DNA of 21,060 nt from GH45 sp965370965. Lineage in GTDB: Bacteria; Bacteroidota; Bacteroidia; Bacteroidales; SZUA-534. Where the stretch lies: NCBI GenBank assembly GCA_965370965.1, contig CBDUWQ010000050.1, positions 1-21,060 on the forward strand, written 5' to 3'. Under the pieces are notes generated by a model that was given only the letters and a program-made list of their open reading frames with translations, did not search any database and was not told where the DNA came from. Shown in pieces: positions 1 through 8,702 of this stretch. Position 1 is the first letter of the stretch, and every line of letters starts with the position of its first letter. Both the position numbers and the translations under genes were made by a program.

Positions 1-94
1 GATAATCAGAGTATTAATTGAAGTTGTGATGAATTCTTGCATAATTCAGGTTAGAAACAAAGCAAATAAAGTATTACTTATTAAATTAGAAGAA

Positions 95-131
95 TAGGTA
101 AACCTCAGCTAATAAAGCCATGGTTTACCTA
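95..131. promoter_or_regulatory. 10-base inverted repeat in the chaN leader
   Basis: Perfect inverted repeat with arms taggtaaacc (95-104) and ggtttaccta (122-131) and a 17-base spacer. It lies 33 bases upstream of the preferred chaN start at 165. No T-run follows, so it is not a standard terminator. It may be an RNA hairpin in the leader or an operator. Its function is unknown, and the repeat itself is the only evidence. Confidence 0.4.
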
Positions 132-164
132 ATAAATTATTGGTTTCATTTAAAACTTAAACAG

Positions 165-1037
165 ATGAGAAAAACAATATTGATAATTTTGTTATCGTCG
201 TTTTTAGCTTTTGCTTTTACTAGCGACAAACCTGCCTATGTATTATATAACCAACAAGGGAAAATGGTAAAATATGAGAAGATGACAAAAGACCTGCAAC
301 AAGCAGATATAGTGTTTTTTGGTGAGATGCATACAGACCCAATTTCACACTGGATGCAATATGAAATTACAGTTGACCTTTATAAAATAAAAAAGCAAAA
401 CCTTATAATTGGATCAGAAATGTTTGAGGCTGACAATCAACTGCTTATTGATGAATATTTGGCAGGAGTTTATACCGACAAAAAATTTGAGGCTGAAGCC
501 AAACTTTGGGGCAATTACAAAACAGATTACAAACCTGTGCTTAGTTTTGCGAAAGACAATAGCCTACAATATATTGCCACAAACATCCCACGCAGGTACG
601 CCTCGGTTGTGCACAAAAATGGTTTTAAAGGCTTAAACAAACTTAGTAATAAAGCAAAAGCATTTATTAGCCCCAACTTAGAAAAACTATACAATAAAAA
701 TATTGCATGTTATGCCAACATGATGAAAATGGAGGGTATGGGAGCGCATGTAAATGAGAACTTCCCTAAGGCGCAAGCAGCAAAAGATGCAACCATGGCT
801 CACTTTATTCTTGAAAACTGGTCAGAGGGTAAGCTGTTTTTTCATTTTGACGGCGCATACCATTCCGATAATTTTGAAGGTATTGTTTGGTGGATAAACC
901 AGCTAAAACCCGGACTAAACATTAAAACAATAAGTACAGTTTACCAAAAAAACATTACAAAACTTGATGAGGACAATATTAACAGAGCAAACTATATTTT
1001 TGCAATACCTGAAACCATGACTCAAACCAAAAAGTAA
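165..1037 (+). CDS. ChaN family haem-binding (Tiki superfamily) protein
   Basis: A 290-residue protein of the ChaN/DUF399 family, whose Campylobacter member binds haem as an outer-membrane lipoprotein linked to iron uptake. The signature is FFGEMHTDPISHW at about residues 51-63, with the family GExH motif (G53, E54, H56). A second conserved-looking block, HFDGAYHSD, lies near the C terminus. The start at 165 is preferred over an in-frame ATG at 120 because MRKTILIILLSSFLAFAF then forms a signal peptide at the very N terminus. There is no lipobox cysteine, so this is probably a periplasmic or signal-peptidase-I protein rather than a lipoprotein. It stands alone on the plus strand and converges on the M16 protease gene. 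Haem binding is inferred from the family; no haem operon surrounds it. Confidence 0.85.
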   Translation: MRKTILIILLSSFLAFAFTSDKPAYVLYNQQGKMVKYEKMTKDLQQADIVFFGEMHTDPISHWMQYEITVDLYKIKKQNLIIGSEMFEADNQLLIDEYLAGVYTDKKFEAEAKLWGNYKTDYKPVLSFAKDNSLQYIATNIPRRYASVVHKNGFKGLNKLSNKAKAFISPNLEKLYNKNIACYANMMKMEGMGAHVNENFPKAQAAKDATMAHFILENWSEGKLFFHFDGAYHSDNFEGIVWWINQLKPGLNIKTISTVYQKNITKLDEDNINRANYIFAIPETMTQTKK

Positions 1038-1079
1038 TTTTTAAAAATACTACTGTAATTATGTATAGTTAGATATTAC

Positions 1080-1105
1080 AAAAGCCTCCAAATTTGGAGG
1101 CTTTT
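1080..1105. terminator. Bidirectional intrinsic terminator
   Basis: A 26-base perfect palindrome (aaaagcctccaaa followed by its exact complement) with a T-run on either strand. It lies between the stop of the ChaN gene (1037) and the stop of the converging M16 gene (1161), so it can end transcription from both sides. Confidence 0.92.
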
Positions 1106-1160
1106 GTATAAAGTTAATCAACCCTCTTTTCTGTGATTCTTATTTTAAGTCGAACTCTGT

Positions 1161-4097
1161 TTAATAATTAAAAACCTCCTCTAAGGTAAGCTCTTTAATA
1201 GGTCCTAAATCTTTTAGAACGTTAAAATCAATCATGTTTTTATTGCCAATTACCAAATAAATATACTCTTTATTGCTAATGTGGTTATTAAAAAACTCTT
1301 TAAAATTATCCATGGTTGCAACCTTCATAAAATCATACACATCTTTTCTAATGTCATAATCAATGCCCCTGTCTTTTGCACTTACACAAGCCCAAAAAAT
1401 GCGGTCTTTAATTATCCTCTCGGTTTCAATATTTTTTATTATTGATTCCTTCGACAGCTCAAATTGGTTTTGTGCCTCGGGTATCTCATTCAATAAATCT
1501 TTTATTTTATCCGATGCTGCTTTTAATTTATCGGGCTGCGTAGCAATATACGAGTAATTATAGTGCGATTTATTGATGCGGCTTGGTGTTGTAAAATACG
1601 AAAAGGCTGAATATGCCAATGCTCGTGATTCGCGAATCTCCTGAAATACAATTGACGAAAGACCACCACCATAAAACTCGTTAAACAAACGCGCATTTGG
1701 TTTAAGTTTATTGTTTAATATCTCATCTTTTGATAGTATTATCATTTGAGTTTGCACCATATCATAATCAACAAAATATACCATTGGTTTATCAATAGGC
1801 AGCTCTGTGTATTTTGTAGCTTCGGGTATTGCCTCTAATGTTTCAGGTACTGCATGGTTTTTCTTAAGTATTGCCATTGCTTGGTCGGCAATTTTTTGAC
1901 CGTAATAAAATAGCTGATGCTCTTTTTTAGTAATCCCCTTAATTATATCAGTAAGTTCTTTAGGCTTTATATTTTCCATATCATTTTGCGATAAAATATC
2001 ACGGTAACCTGAATTCTTACCATATATACCATAATTATACATTGCCGAAAATAGAATTTCTCTTTTATCCAACTTTTTATCGGCACGTTTTTTTGCTATA
2101 CCTTCAATATATTTATTGTACGATTCTTGATCCGGCTTAACATTGGCAAGCATATGCTCTAAAAGTTGAGCTGCTTTTTCGGCATTTTCTTCCAACCCGT
2201 TTATATAAACATATGAGCGGTCGTTGCCTGTTGATACACCAAAATTAAGGGCATACTTAAAAAACTCTTGCTGCAGCTCGGCAGGCGAGTACTTATCGGT
2301 ACCAAGGTATGGGAGATATTCAACTGCCAATGCCAGATTTTTGTCATGGTTTTTTCCCATATCAATAATATAAATAAGCTTAAACAGTTTGTTGGTGGTA
2401 TTTTTTATATAACTGAATTTAACACCTGTAGCAAACTCTTTTTTTGTTATTTTTTCATTAAAATCAATAAATACAGGGTTAATAGATTCCGATTTCTGAG
2501 CGGTTAGTTTTTTAAAAAATTCCGATTCGTTTTCGCGCTTTAAATCAACAGGTGTAATTTCGGGTTTGTCAACCTTTACCACATTAGCATCTTCGCCTTT
2601 ACGTTTATACACAAGCACATAGTTGCTATTGGTATAATTTGTGCTGGCAAACTGCATTATCTGCTCACGGGTAATATTTTCCATATCATCAAAAACCTTA
2701 AGCTCATCTTCCCACGACACCTCATTTGTAAAGGCAACTGCAAATTTATGTGCACGAAAGTTGTTCTCCTGCCCTCTAATATCATCTAATTTCATATTGT
2801 TTATTGATGCATTAATCAACCAATCGTCAAATTCGCCTTTTTTAATATGGTCAATCTCGCCCAACAATAAATCGCGTACCTCTTCTAAGCTTTGCCCTTC
2901 ACGAGGAGTTCCGCTAAAAATATGCATACCATAATCTTTCATAAAATTGAACCCACAACCTGCGTTTAACACTTTTTGCTGTTGGTTTAGGTTAAGGTCA
3001 ATTAGTCCGGCACTTGAGTTACTAAGCATGTAATCAATTAAAGTTACCATTAGTTCATCGTTTGTGTTGGTGCCGTCAAAACGGAATGCAAACATTAACG
3101 ACTCTTTTTCGGGGCCAAAAACATCGGCTTCTATTGCTTTGGTAATAGGCTCTTCTTTAGGAGTTTCTTTAGCCTCAATGGTTTTGCTTTCAGCTACGCC
3201 AAAATACTTATCAATAAGCTGTATGGTTTTTTCAGGGTCAAAATCGCCCGAAAGGCAAATAGCAATATTATTTGGCACATAGTATTTTGAATAGTACTTT
3301 TTTATATTTACCATCGATGGGTTTTTCAAATGCTCAGGTTTGCCTATTGTAGTTTGTTGTCCGTATGGGTGGTTAGGAAACAGTAAATTAAGCATTTTAT
3401 AGTATAATTTTCTGTTATCACTGTCTTGTCCCATGTTAAACTCCTCATAAACCGTTTCAAGCTCGGTATGAAATACACGCAATACCAAATTAAAAAACCT
3501 TTCTGACTCAAGTTGCAGCCATTTTTCAAGCTCGTTTGATGGTATGTTGTTCATATAAACCGTACGCTCATTGGTTGTATAGGCATTTGTATATTTGCCT
3601 CCTATTGCGCTAATTGTGCGGTCGTATTCGTTGGGGGCAACATAAATAGCAGCCTCTTGCGAAACGCGGTCAATTTCTTTATAAATATCCTTTTTCTTTT
3701 CGGGGTCGTTTTCAGCCTTATGCTGTTCAAATAAATCAGATAATTGTTCAATTAAAACTCTCTCTTTATCCCAATTAACTGTACCTAATTTAGAAGTACC
3801 CTTAAACATCATGTGCTCCAAATAGTGAGCCAGCCCGGTATTATCTTGCGGGTCGTAAGTTGAGCCTGCCTTAACGGGAATAAATGTTTGAATCCTTGGT
3901 TCATCTTTATTTACACTTAAATATGCTTTAAGCCCATTTTCTAAAGTGTAAATACTTAAATTGTAAGGGTCGTTTGTTACGGTTTCGTAAGTGTAACCGT
4001 TGGCATCGGTTTTTACTTCGGTTTTGTATCCTGTTTGGGTACAGCCCGATAAAACAGCAATAACAAATGCCAAAATAATAATTGCGTAATTTTTCAT
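1161..4097 (-). CDS. M16 (insulinase/pitrilysin) family zinc protease, lipoprotein
   Basis: A 978-residue M16 metallopeptidase. The N terminus is a lipoprotein signal peptide with lipobox LSGC (Cys19), placing it in the periplasm on a membrane. The inverted zinc motif HxxEH is HYLEH at residues 91-95. The third ligand is probably in VYEEF near residue 219, a longer spacing than in classical pitrilysins owing to a charged insert at about 120-150. The C-terminal half carries the RESRALAYSAF segment (about residues 820-830), which resembles the substrate-binding Arg-Tyr pair of M16 proteins. Both halves of the clamshell therefore appear present in one chain. It probably degrades peptides or small unfolded proteins. 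It lies 193 bases downstream of the yciO-like gene on the same strand and may be cotranscribed or have its own promoter; I saw no convincing promoter in the gap. Confidence 0.93.
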   Translation of the reverse strand: MKNYAIIILAFVIAVLSGCTQTGYKTEVKTDANGYTYETVTNDPYNLSIYTLENGLKAYLSVNKDEPRIQTFIPVKAGSTYDPQDNTGLAHYLEHMMFKGTSKLGTVNWDKERVLIEQLSDLFEQHKAENDPEKKKDIYKEIDRVSQEAAIYVAPNEYDRTISAIGGKYTNAYTTNERTVYMNNIPSNELEKWLQLESERFFNLVLRVFHTELETVYEEFNMGQDSDNRKLYYKMLNLLFPNHPYGQQTTIGKPEHLKNPSMVNIKKYYSKYYVPNNIAICLSGDFDPEKTIQLIDKYFGVAESKTIEAKETPKEEPITKAIEADVFGPEKESLMFAFRFDGTNTNDELMVTLIDYMLSNSSAGLIDLNLNQQQKVLNAGCGFNFMKDYGMHIFSGTPREGQSLEEVRDLLLGEIDHIKKGEFDDWLINASINNMKLDDIRGQENNFRAHKFAVAFTNEVSWEDELKVFDDMENITREQIMQFASTNYTNSNYVLVYKRKGEDANVVKVDKPEITPVDLKRENESEFFKKLTAQKSESINPVFIDFNEKITKKEFATGVKFSYIKNTTNKLFKLIYIIDMGKNHDKNLALAVEYLPYLGTDKYSPAELQQEFFKYALNFGVSTGNDRSYVYINGLEENAEKAAQLLEHMLANVKPDQESYNKYIEGIAKKRADKKLDKREILFSAMYNYGIYGKNSGYRDILSQNDMENIKPKELTDIIKGITKKEHQLFYYGQKIADQAMAILKKNHAVPETLEAIPEATKYTELPIDKPMVYFVDYDMVQTQMIILSKDEILNNKLKPNARLFNEFYGGGLSSIVFQEIRESRALAYSAFSYFTTPSRINKSHYNYSYIATQPDKLKAASDKIKDLLNEIPEAQNQFELSKESIIKNIETERIIKDRIFWACVSAKDRGIDYDIRKDVYDFMKVATMDNFKEFFNNHISNKEYIYLVIGNKNMIDFNVLKDLGPIKELTLEEVFNY

Positions 4098-4290
4098 ATT
4101 AGTTTAATTTTTAGTTGATAATGAATTAATTTGGGTATAAAAAATAAAAATACTCATGTTTTATTGAACCATTTCAAATAAAACACAAAAAACTTTTAAA
4201 TTGTATTATGTTATATAGCACCTAATGATAAGGGTCAATTATGCTATTTGATTCCAGTAAGGTATAATTGGGTACTTGGCATTTTGCAGA

Positions 4291-4902
4291 TTAATCTAAA
4301 ACCCCTTTACCCTGCCTCAACAACTCAAACTCCTCATTTGAGCAGTCAATAACCGTTGATGCTTCATTATCGCCAAATCCGCCATCAATTACAGCATCAA
4401 CCAATTCGGCATATTTTTCATGAATCAGCTCAGGGTCGGTGGTATATTCAATAATATCATCCTCATCGTGTATTGATGATGATAAAATAGGGTTGCCCAG
4501 TTCGCGAACAATTTCTCTAATAACTTTATTATCAGGAATACGGATACCCACGGTTTTTTTTCTGCTTTTAAAAATTTTTGGAATATTATTATTCGACTCC
4601 AAAATAAATGTAAAAGGACCCGGCAAATACCTTTTAAGCATTCTAAAAGCATTATTTGAAATGTGGCGCGTATAGTCTGAAATATGACTTAAATCGTAAA
4701 AAATAAATGAAAAGTTGGCCTTTGTAAGATTTATACCCCTAATGCGTGCTACACGTTGTATAGCTTTTGGCTTATCAATACTACAACCTATACCATAAAC
4801 CGTATCGGTTGGGTAAATTATTACTCCCCCATTGCGCAGTATTTCAGCTGCCTTTTGCACCTCACGTTGATTCGGATTTTCGGGGTATATTTTTATAAGC
4901 AT
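4291..4902 (-). CDS. yciO: YciO-type YrdC/Sua5 domain protein
   Basis: A 203-residue single YrdC/Sua5 domain protein. The diagnostic block is GGVIIYPTDTVYGIGC at about residues 29-44, then RVARIRG, PGPFTFIL, a KKTVGIRIP segment and a C-terminal TVIDCS strand. Family members make threonylcarbamoyl-AMP from threonine, bicarbonate and ATP for the t6A37 tRNA modification. In overall pattern (IYPENPNQRE start, RIRG, FRMLKRYLPGPFTFIL, KTVGIRIP, LSSSI) it resembles the E. coli YciO branch, as I recall that sequence, more than TsaC or long Sua5. YciO is a poor replacement for TsaC, so the true t6A enzyme may be encoded elsewhere. It lies 42 bases after pepT and probably shares its transcript. Confidence 0.88.
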   Translation of the reverse strand: MLIKIYPENPNQREVQKAAEILRNGGVIIYPTDTVYGIGCSIDKPKAIQRVARIRGINLTKANFSFIFYDLSHISDYTRHISNNAFRMLKRYLPGPFTFILESNNNIPKIFKSRKKTVGIRIPDNKVIREIVRELGNPILSSSIHDEDDIIEYTTDPELIHEKYAELVDAVIDGGFGDNEASTVIDCSNEEFELLRQGKGVLD

Positions 4903-4944
4903 GTGCCGGTTTTTATTTATAGAGTACGCTCCAGCGGGAACAAA

Positions 4945-6180
4945 CTACACCCTACTTTTTTCCTCGTTAAGTTCAATAATCTTAATAATTGTTTCAGCAG
5001 CTTTCTCCATTGATTGTACCGGAATAAATTCGTAACGACTATGATAATTATGCCCCCCACTAAAAATATTTGGTGTTGGCAATCCTTTATATGACAATTT
5101 TGCTCCGTCAGTTCCTCCCCGAATAGGCTTAATTATTGGCTTAACACCAACCTGTTCCATAGCTTTTTTCGCAGTTTCTACAATATGAAAATAGGGCTCT
5201 ATCATTTTTTTCATATTTAGATATTGGTCTTTTATTTCAAGCTGAATATAATTGCTGCCGTATTCTTTGTTAAGTTGTTGTGTCAGGGTTTCTAACCGCT
5301 TTTTCTTTTCATTAAATTTATCGGCGTCATGGTCGCGGATAATAAGCTCTGCTGACGATTCTTCAACATTCCCTTTGGCATGAAGCACATGATAAAAACC
5401 TTGGTAGCCATCGGTATATCGTGGTGTTTCTTCAACCGGTAGCGAGCCAATAATGCGGTTTAAAATTAGCACTGCATTAACCATTTTGTTTTTAGCCTCG
5501 CCGGGATGCACGCTTTTACCTTGTATTTTTATTTTGGCAAGTGCTGCATTAAAATTTTCATATTCCAATTCTCCAATACCTCCACCATCAATTGTATAGG
5601 CAAATTCAGCACCAAACAGTTTTAAATTAAATAAATCGGCACCACGCCCAATCTCCTCATCAGGGGTAAAGGCAATTTTAATAGCACCGTGTTTAAATTC
5701 AGGATTATCACAAACGTATTGTGCCATCTGCATAATTTCAGCAATCCCTGCTTTATCATCGGCACCAAGTAAGGTATTGCCATCGGTAACAATCAAATCC
5801 TGTCCAACATACCGCTTAAGCTCAGGAAATTCTTTTGGAGAGAGTATAATATTGTTTTCCAGATTCAAAATAATATCTTTTCCCGAATAGGTTTTTACCA
5901 GAATAGGTTTTACATTATCCGATGACATATCGGGGCTGGTATCCATATGGGCAATAAAGCCAATAACAGGCACACTATGTTTTACATTTGCCGGAATGGT
6001 GGCATACAAATATCCGTTTTCATCCAATTCGGTTTTATTAATACCCATGATTTCAAGTTCATCTTTAAGCACTTTTGCCAAATTAAACTGCTTGTTTGTA
6101 CTTGGGCATGTTGTCGAATCTTCATTCGATTGAGTATCGATTTTTGCGTACCTTATAAATTGTTCTGCTATTTTAGACAT
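4945..6180 (-). CDS. pepT: Peptidase T (tripeptide aminopeptidase)
   Basis: A 411-residue cytoplasmic M20B di-zinc aminopeptidase that removes N-terminal residues from tripeptides; the length matches E. coli PepT. Metal and catalytic residues are all visible: HMD (H78, D80), GADDKAG (D141), DEEIGRG (catalytic E175 and ligand E176), IDGG (D198), and the C-terminal GGHNYHSRYEF histidine. The dimerisation or lid region (KIQGKSVHPGEAKNKMVNA) and the IRGGTDGA substrate loop are present. It starts three bases after the stop of the YgjP-like gene and precedes yciO by 42 bases, which points to one operon. It probably completes breakdown of peptides to amino acids. Confidence 0.96.
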   Translation of the reverse strand: MSKIAEQFIRYAKIDTQSNEDSTTCPSTNKQFNLAKVLKDELEIMGINKTELDENGYLYATIPANVKHSVPVIGFIAHMDTSPDMSSDNVKPILVKTYSGKDIILNLENNIILSPKEFPELKRYVGQDLIVTDGNTLLGADDKAGIAEIMQMAQYVCDNPEFKHGAIKIAFTPDEEIGRGADLFNLKLFGAEFAYTIDGGGIGELEYENFNAALAKIKIQGKSVHPGEAKNKMVNAVLILNRIIGSLPVEETPRYTDGYQGFYHVLHAKGNVEESSAELIIRDHDADKFNEKKKRLETLTQQLNKEYGSNYIQLEIKDQYLNMKKMIEPYFHIVETAKKAMEQVGVKPIIKPIRGGTDGAKLSYKGLPTPNIFSGGHNYHSRYEFIPVQSMEKAAETIIKIIELNEEKSRV

Positions 6181-6183
6181 AAA

Positions 6184-6897
6184 TTATAGTTGAGTAGTAT
6201 ATTTCTTTAAATCTTTGTTAAGTAGTTTCTCGTTTCCAACAATTTTGTTTAACAATTCATGAAAATAAACCCCATGGTTTTTATGTACCGTGTGGCATAA
6301 TTCGTGCAAAATAATAAAATCTGATAAATAATCGGGCAAACGCATCAAATGCAGGTTTAAATTTATATTGTTTTTGCCAGAACAGCTTCCCCATCTCGAT
6401 TTTATATTTTTTATGTAAACGTTATTATATGAAAAACTGTATTCCTTTGCCAGCTCATTTAACCGTTGTGTCAAATGTTTTTTAGCCTCAAACCTAAGTA
6501 TTTCTGTAATTATCTTTTTTATACTATCCTGAATTTGTGTTGAATAAATATCATTGTTTTCAGGAATATATATATAAACATTGTTGTTAATACTTTTAGT
6601 TTGAATAGTATTTTTACTATGTGTTTTAATGTTAATAATATGGAATCGGGTTTTAAAGCCCCTGTTTTGGTCAAAAACAACAGTAACTTTATTTTTATTA
6701 ATTATTTGAGTGTGTTTAATTATCCACTGCTCTTTTTCAACGGCAAACCTATACCCCATTTCAAATGTCATAAGCCTGGGGATTACCACTTTAGGAATTT
6801 CGCCTGGTTTTAATTTAATAGCAAGCCTTTTGGCATTATGGTGCTTACAAACCTCAATATCTCCTAAAACTTTATTATTGTATATTCTTGATTTCAT
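6184..6897 (-). CDS. YgjP-like (DUF45/M48-type) metallopeptidase
   Basis: A 237-residue protein with the YgjP/WSS1-like metallopeptidase signature at its C terminus. RWGSC at about 168-172 is followed by the zinc motif HELCH (H198, E199, H202), and H208 in KNHG is the likely third ligand. This whole arrangement, RWGSCS then HELCH then a late histidine, is typical of bacterial YgjP proteins. The natural substrate of the family is not established. There is no signal peptide, so it is cytoplasmic. ATG at 6897 is chosen; an in-frame TTG two codons earlier falls against the terminator T-run of the SRP RNA and is less likely. No Shine-Dalgarno is visible. It follows the SRP RNA gene and overlaps its terminator region, with pepT three bases downstream. 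Confidence 0.88.
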   Translation of the reverse strand: MKSRIYNNKVLGDIEVCKHHNAKRLAIKLKPGEIPKVVIPRLMTFEMGYRFAVEKEQWIIKHTQIINKNKVTVVFDQNRGFKTRFHIINIKTHSKNTIQTKSINNNVYIYIPENNDIYSTQIQDSIKKIITEILRFEAKKHLTQRLNELAKEYSFSYNNVYIKNIKSRWGSCSGKNNINLNLHLMRLPDYLSDFIILHELCHTVHKNHGVYFHELLNKIVGNEKLLNKDLKKYTTQL

Positions 6898-6901
6898 GAG
6901 C

Positions 6902-7009
6902 AAAAAAAAACGGGTAAGCTACTTATATCGCACCGCTTCAACCACTTACCCTTGCTTCCTTCCGGACCTGGGGGGATTCAGCAGGAGCTGGTCGCATAAG
7001 ACTTACCCG
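6902..7009 (-). ncRNA. ffs: Small signal recognition particle RNA (4.5S type)
   Basis: Read on the minus strand, the apical domain contains ggtccggaaggaagca, the near-invariant GGAA tetraloop and internal loop bound by Ffh. The ends pair: 7002-7009 with 6911-6918 (8 perfect pairs, cgggtaag with cttacccg). A run of nine Ts (6902-6910) follows at once, so the closing stem doubles as the terminator. The core is about 99 nt, the size of bacterial 4.5S RNA without an Alu domain. It forms the RNA part of the particle that targets nascent membrane proteins to FtsY and the translocon. Exact ends are estimated from the pairing and promoter. Confidence 0.95.
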
Positions 7010-7013
7010 CGCA

Positions 7014-7044
7014 CAAAAGTAGTAATAATTCATATTCTTGCAAA
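7014..7044 (-). promoter_or_regulatory. Bacteroidota-type promoter of the SRP RNA
   Basis: On the minus strand: TTTG (7044-7041), 19 bases, then TACTTTTG (7021-7014). This is an exact match to the Bacteroidota -33/-7 consensus TTTG-N19-TAnnTTTG. It places transcription start about 5-8 bases further on, at the predicted 5' end of the SRP RNA. Confidence 0.85.
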
Positions 7045-7121
7045 AAACAGCAAAGAATTCTTTCGCTAATATTACAATTATTTTTAGCAACCAATTTGCT
7101 ACCAAATAACCTTAAAAAAAG

Positions 7122-7129
7122 TATATTTG
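7122..7129 (+). promoter_or_regulatory. -7 promoter element for the DUF4199 gene
   Basis: TATATTTG fits TAnnTTTG and lies 14 bases before the ATG at 7143, implying a very short or nearly leaderless 5' UTR. The nearest TTTG upstream (7095-7098) is 23 bases away, longer than the usual 19, so the -33 part is weak. Confidence 0.5.
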
Positions 7130-7142
7130 CCACAAAAATACT

Positions 7143-7676
7143 ATGAACGAAAATCCATTGATAAAATACACAATGACCTACGGGTTATATTTGGGCATTG
7201 CCTTCAGCTTTGTTGTAATTATATTTAAAATTACAGGAAACATTCACCTTCCGGGCGATTCAGTAGGTTTAATAAATACAATGCTTTTATCGTTTGGTAT
7301 GTTATATCTTGGTAAAAAGTATCGCGACACAGTGCATCAAGGCACGTTTTTATATAAAAATGCTTTAGGGTTTTCGGTTTTGCTTACCCTTTTTTCAGCA
7401 ATTATTTACACATTTTTTTCGTATTTTTATTATTCAGTTATTGAACCCGGCGGAATAAGTTATTATATTGAGCAGATAAGTATAGCATATTCCCAAAGCG
7501 GCAGCTTATCTGATGAGCAGGTTACCACATTGGTTGAGCTATATTCAAATATACTGACACCGGGCATGATGGCTTTTATAGTATTTTTTTCGCAAGCTTT
7601 AATAGGGGTACTGGTGGGGTTAATAATATCAGTTTTTATAAAAAGCCCTGCCACATTAGAGCAAAATAAGTTTTAA
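7143..7676 (+). CDS. DUF4199 family membrane protein
   Basis: A 177-residue integral membrane protein resembling the DUF4199 family, which is common in Bacteroidota and of unknown function. Four hydrophobic segments are visible: about residues 11-31, 43-60, 73-97 and 137-165. The longest extramembrane part, between segments 3 and 4 (about 98-135), is polar with several serines and glutamates. The glycosyltransferase gene begins 33 bases downstream in the same direction. I recall this pairing from many Bacteroidota genomes, which suggests a shared role in cell-envelope lipid-linked sugar metabolism, but no reaction can be assigned. Confidence 0.8.
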   Translation: MNENPLIKYTMTYGLYLGIAFSFVVIIFKITGNIHLPGDSVGLINTMLLSFGMLYLGKKYRDTVHQGTFLYKNALGFSVLLTLFSAIIYTFFSYFYYSVIEPGGISYYIEQISIAYSQSGSLSDEQVTTLVELYSNILTPGMMAFIVFFSQALIGVLVGLIISVFIKSPATLEQNKF

Positions 7677-7709
7677 TCGGTTTATTGTTGACAAATAAAT
7701 ATTTGAACC

Positions 7710-8663
7710 ATGAATATAAGTGTAGTTATTCCATTATATAATGAAGAAGAATCGTTGAGCGAATTAGTTGCATGGATTGCTAAAGTAATGTACGATAATG
7801 CATATACCTATGAGATTATTCTTATTGATGATGGCAGCGACGATGGTTCATGGCATGAGGTTGAGCTGCTCTCGGAAGAGTATGGTGCTGTTCGTGGATT
7901 AAAGTTCAGGCGTAACTATGGAAAATCGGCAGCACTGTTTTGTGGCTTTGAAATTGCAAAAGGCGATGTTGTTATAACCATGGATGCCGACCTGCAGGAT
8001 AATCCTGAGGAGATACCGGGTTTGTACAATATGATTGTTAAAGAAAAGTACGATTTGGTTTCGGGCTGGAAAAAGAAAAGGTTTGACCCACTATTTACAA
8101 AAAACCTGCCAAGTAAATTTTATAACTGGACGGCACGCAGAATGAGTGGCATTAAACTGCACGATTTTAACTGCGGAATTAAAGCATATAAACAGGAGGT
8201 AATAAAAAGCATTGAGGTTTATGGCGATATGCACAGGTATATTCCGGTGTTGGCAAAATGGGCAGGATATACTAAAATTGGCGAAAAAATAGTTCAGCAT
8301 CAGGAACGTAAATACGGAACCACAAAATTTGGTATAGAGAGGTTTATCCGCGGCCCGCTTGACTTGTTGTCTGTAATATTTATCTCAAAATTTGGGAAAA
8401 AACCCATGCACCTGTTTGGATCAATGGGCATGCTTGTTTTTATGATAGGCTTTATTGCTGCCATTGCCGTAGGCGCCAATAAATTAATTGCCTTATCAAA
8501 GGGGCAAGAGTCTATTTTGGTAACTGAAAGCCCTTACTTCTATTTATCGATAGCAAGTATGATTATTGGCACACAACTGTTTTTAAGCGGTTTTATTGGC
8601 GAATTGATTGCCCGCAACTCAAACGATAAAAATAAATATATTATTGACAAAGAGATATTGTAG
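7710..8663 (+). CDS. Family 2 glycosyltransferase, polyprenyl-phosphate sugar synthase type
   Basis: A 317-residue GT-A glycosyltransferase of the DPM1/GtrB/ArnC-like group. The nucleotide-binding start is VVIPLYNEEESL (residues 5-16), followed by IDDGSDDGSW (D40, D41) and the metal-binding MDADLQD (D92, D94). DFNCGIKAY (152-160) and ERKYGTTKFG (199-208) are typical of this branch. Two C-terminal membrane helices (about 235-258 and 277-300) anchor it in the cytoplasmic membrane. Relatives move a sugar from a nucleotide donor onto undecaprenyl or dolichyl phosphate, supplying a lipid-linked donor for later glycosylation. The donor sugar cannot be told from sequence. It is cotranscribed with the DUF4199 gene. 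Confidence 0.9.
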   Translation: MNISVVIPLYNEEESLSELVAWIAKVMYDNAYTYEIILIDDGSDDGSWHEVELLSEEYGAVRGLKFRRNYGKSAALFCGFEIAKGDVVITMDADLQDNPEEIPGLYNMIVKEKYDLVSGWKKKRFDPLFTKNLPSKFYNWTARRMSGIKLHDFNCGIKAYKQEVIKSIEVYGDMHRYIPVLAKWAGYTKIGEKIVQHQERKYGTTKFGIERFIRGPLDLLSVIFISKFGKKPMHLFGSMGMLVFMIGFIAAIAVGANKLIALSKGQESILVTESPYFYLSIASMIIGTQLFLSGFIGELIARNSNDKNKYIIDKEIL

Positions 8664-8702
8664 TTTCAGCAAAAACAACTGGCTTCACATATTAATATAA
8701 AA

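Noticed and set aside
1..94. Search for an upstream gene end or RNA at the window edge
   Set aside because: AT-rich sequence with no open frame end, hairpin or RNA signature that I can support.
6897..6903. TTG start two codons upstream for the YgjP-like protein
   Set aside because: It lies against the T-run of the SRP RNA terminator; the ATG at 6897 is the simpler start.
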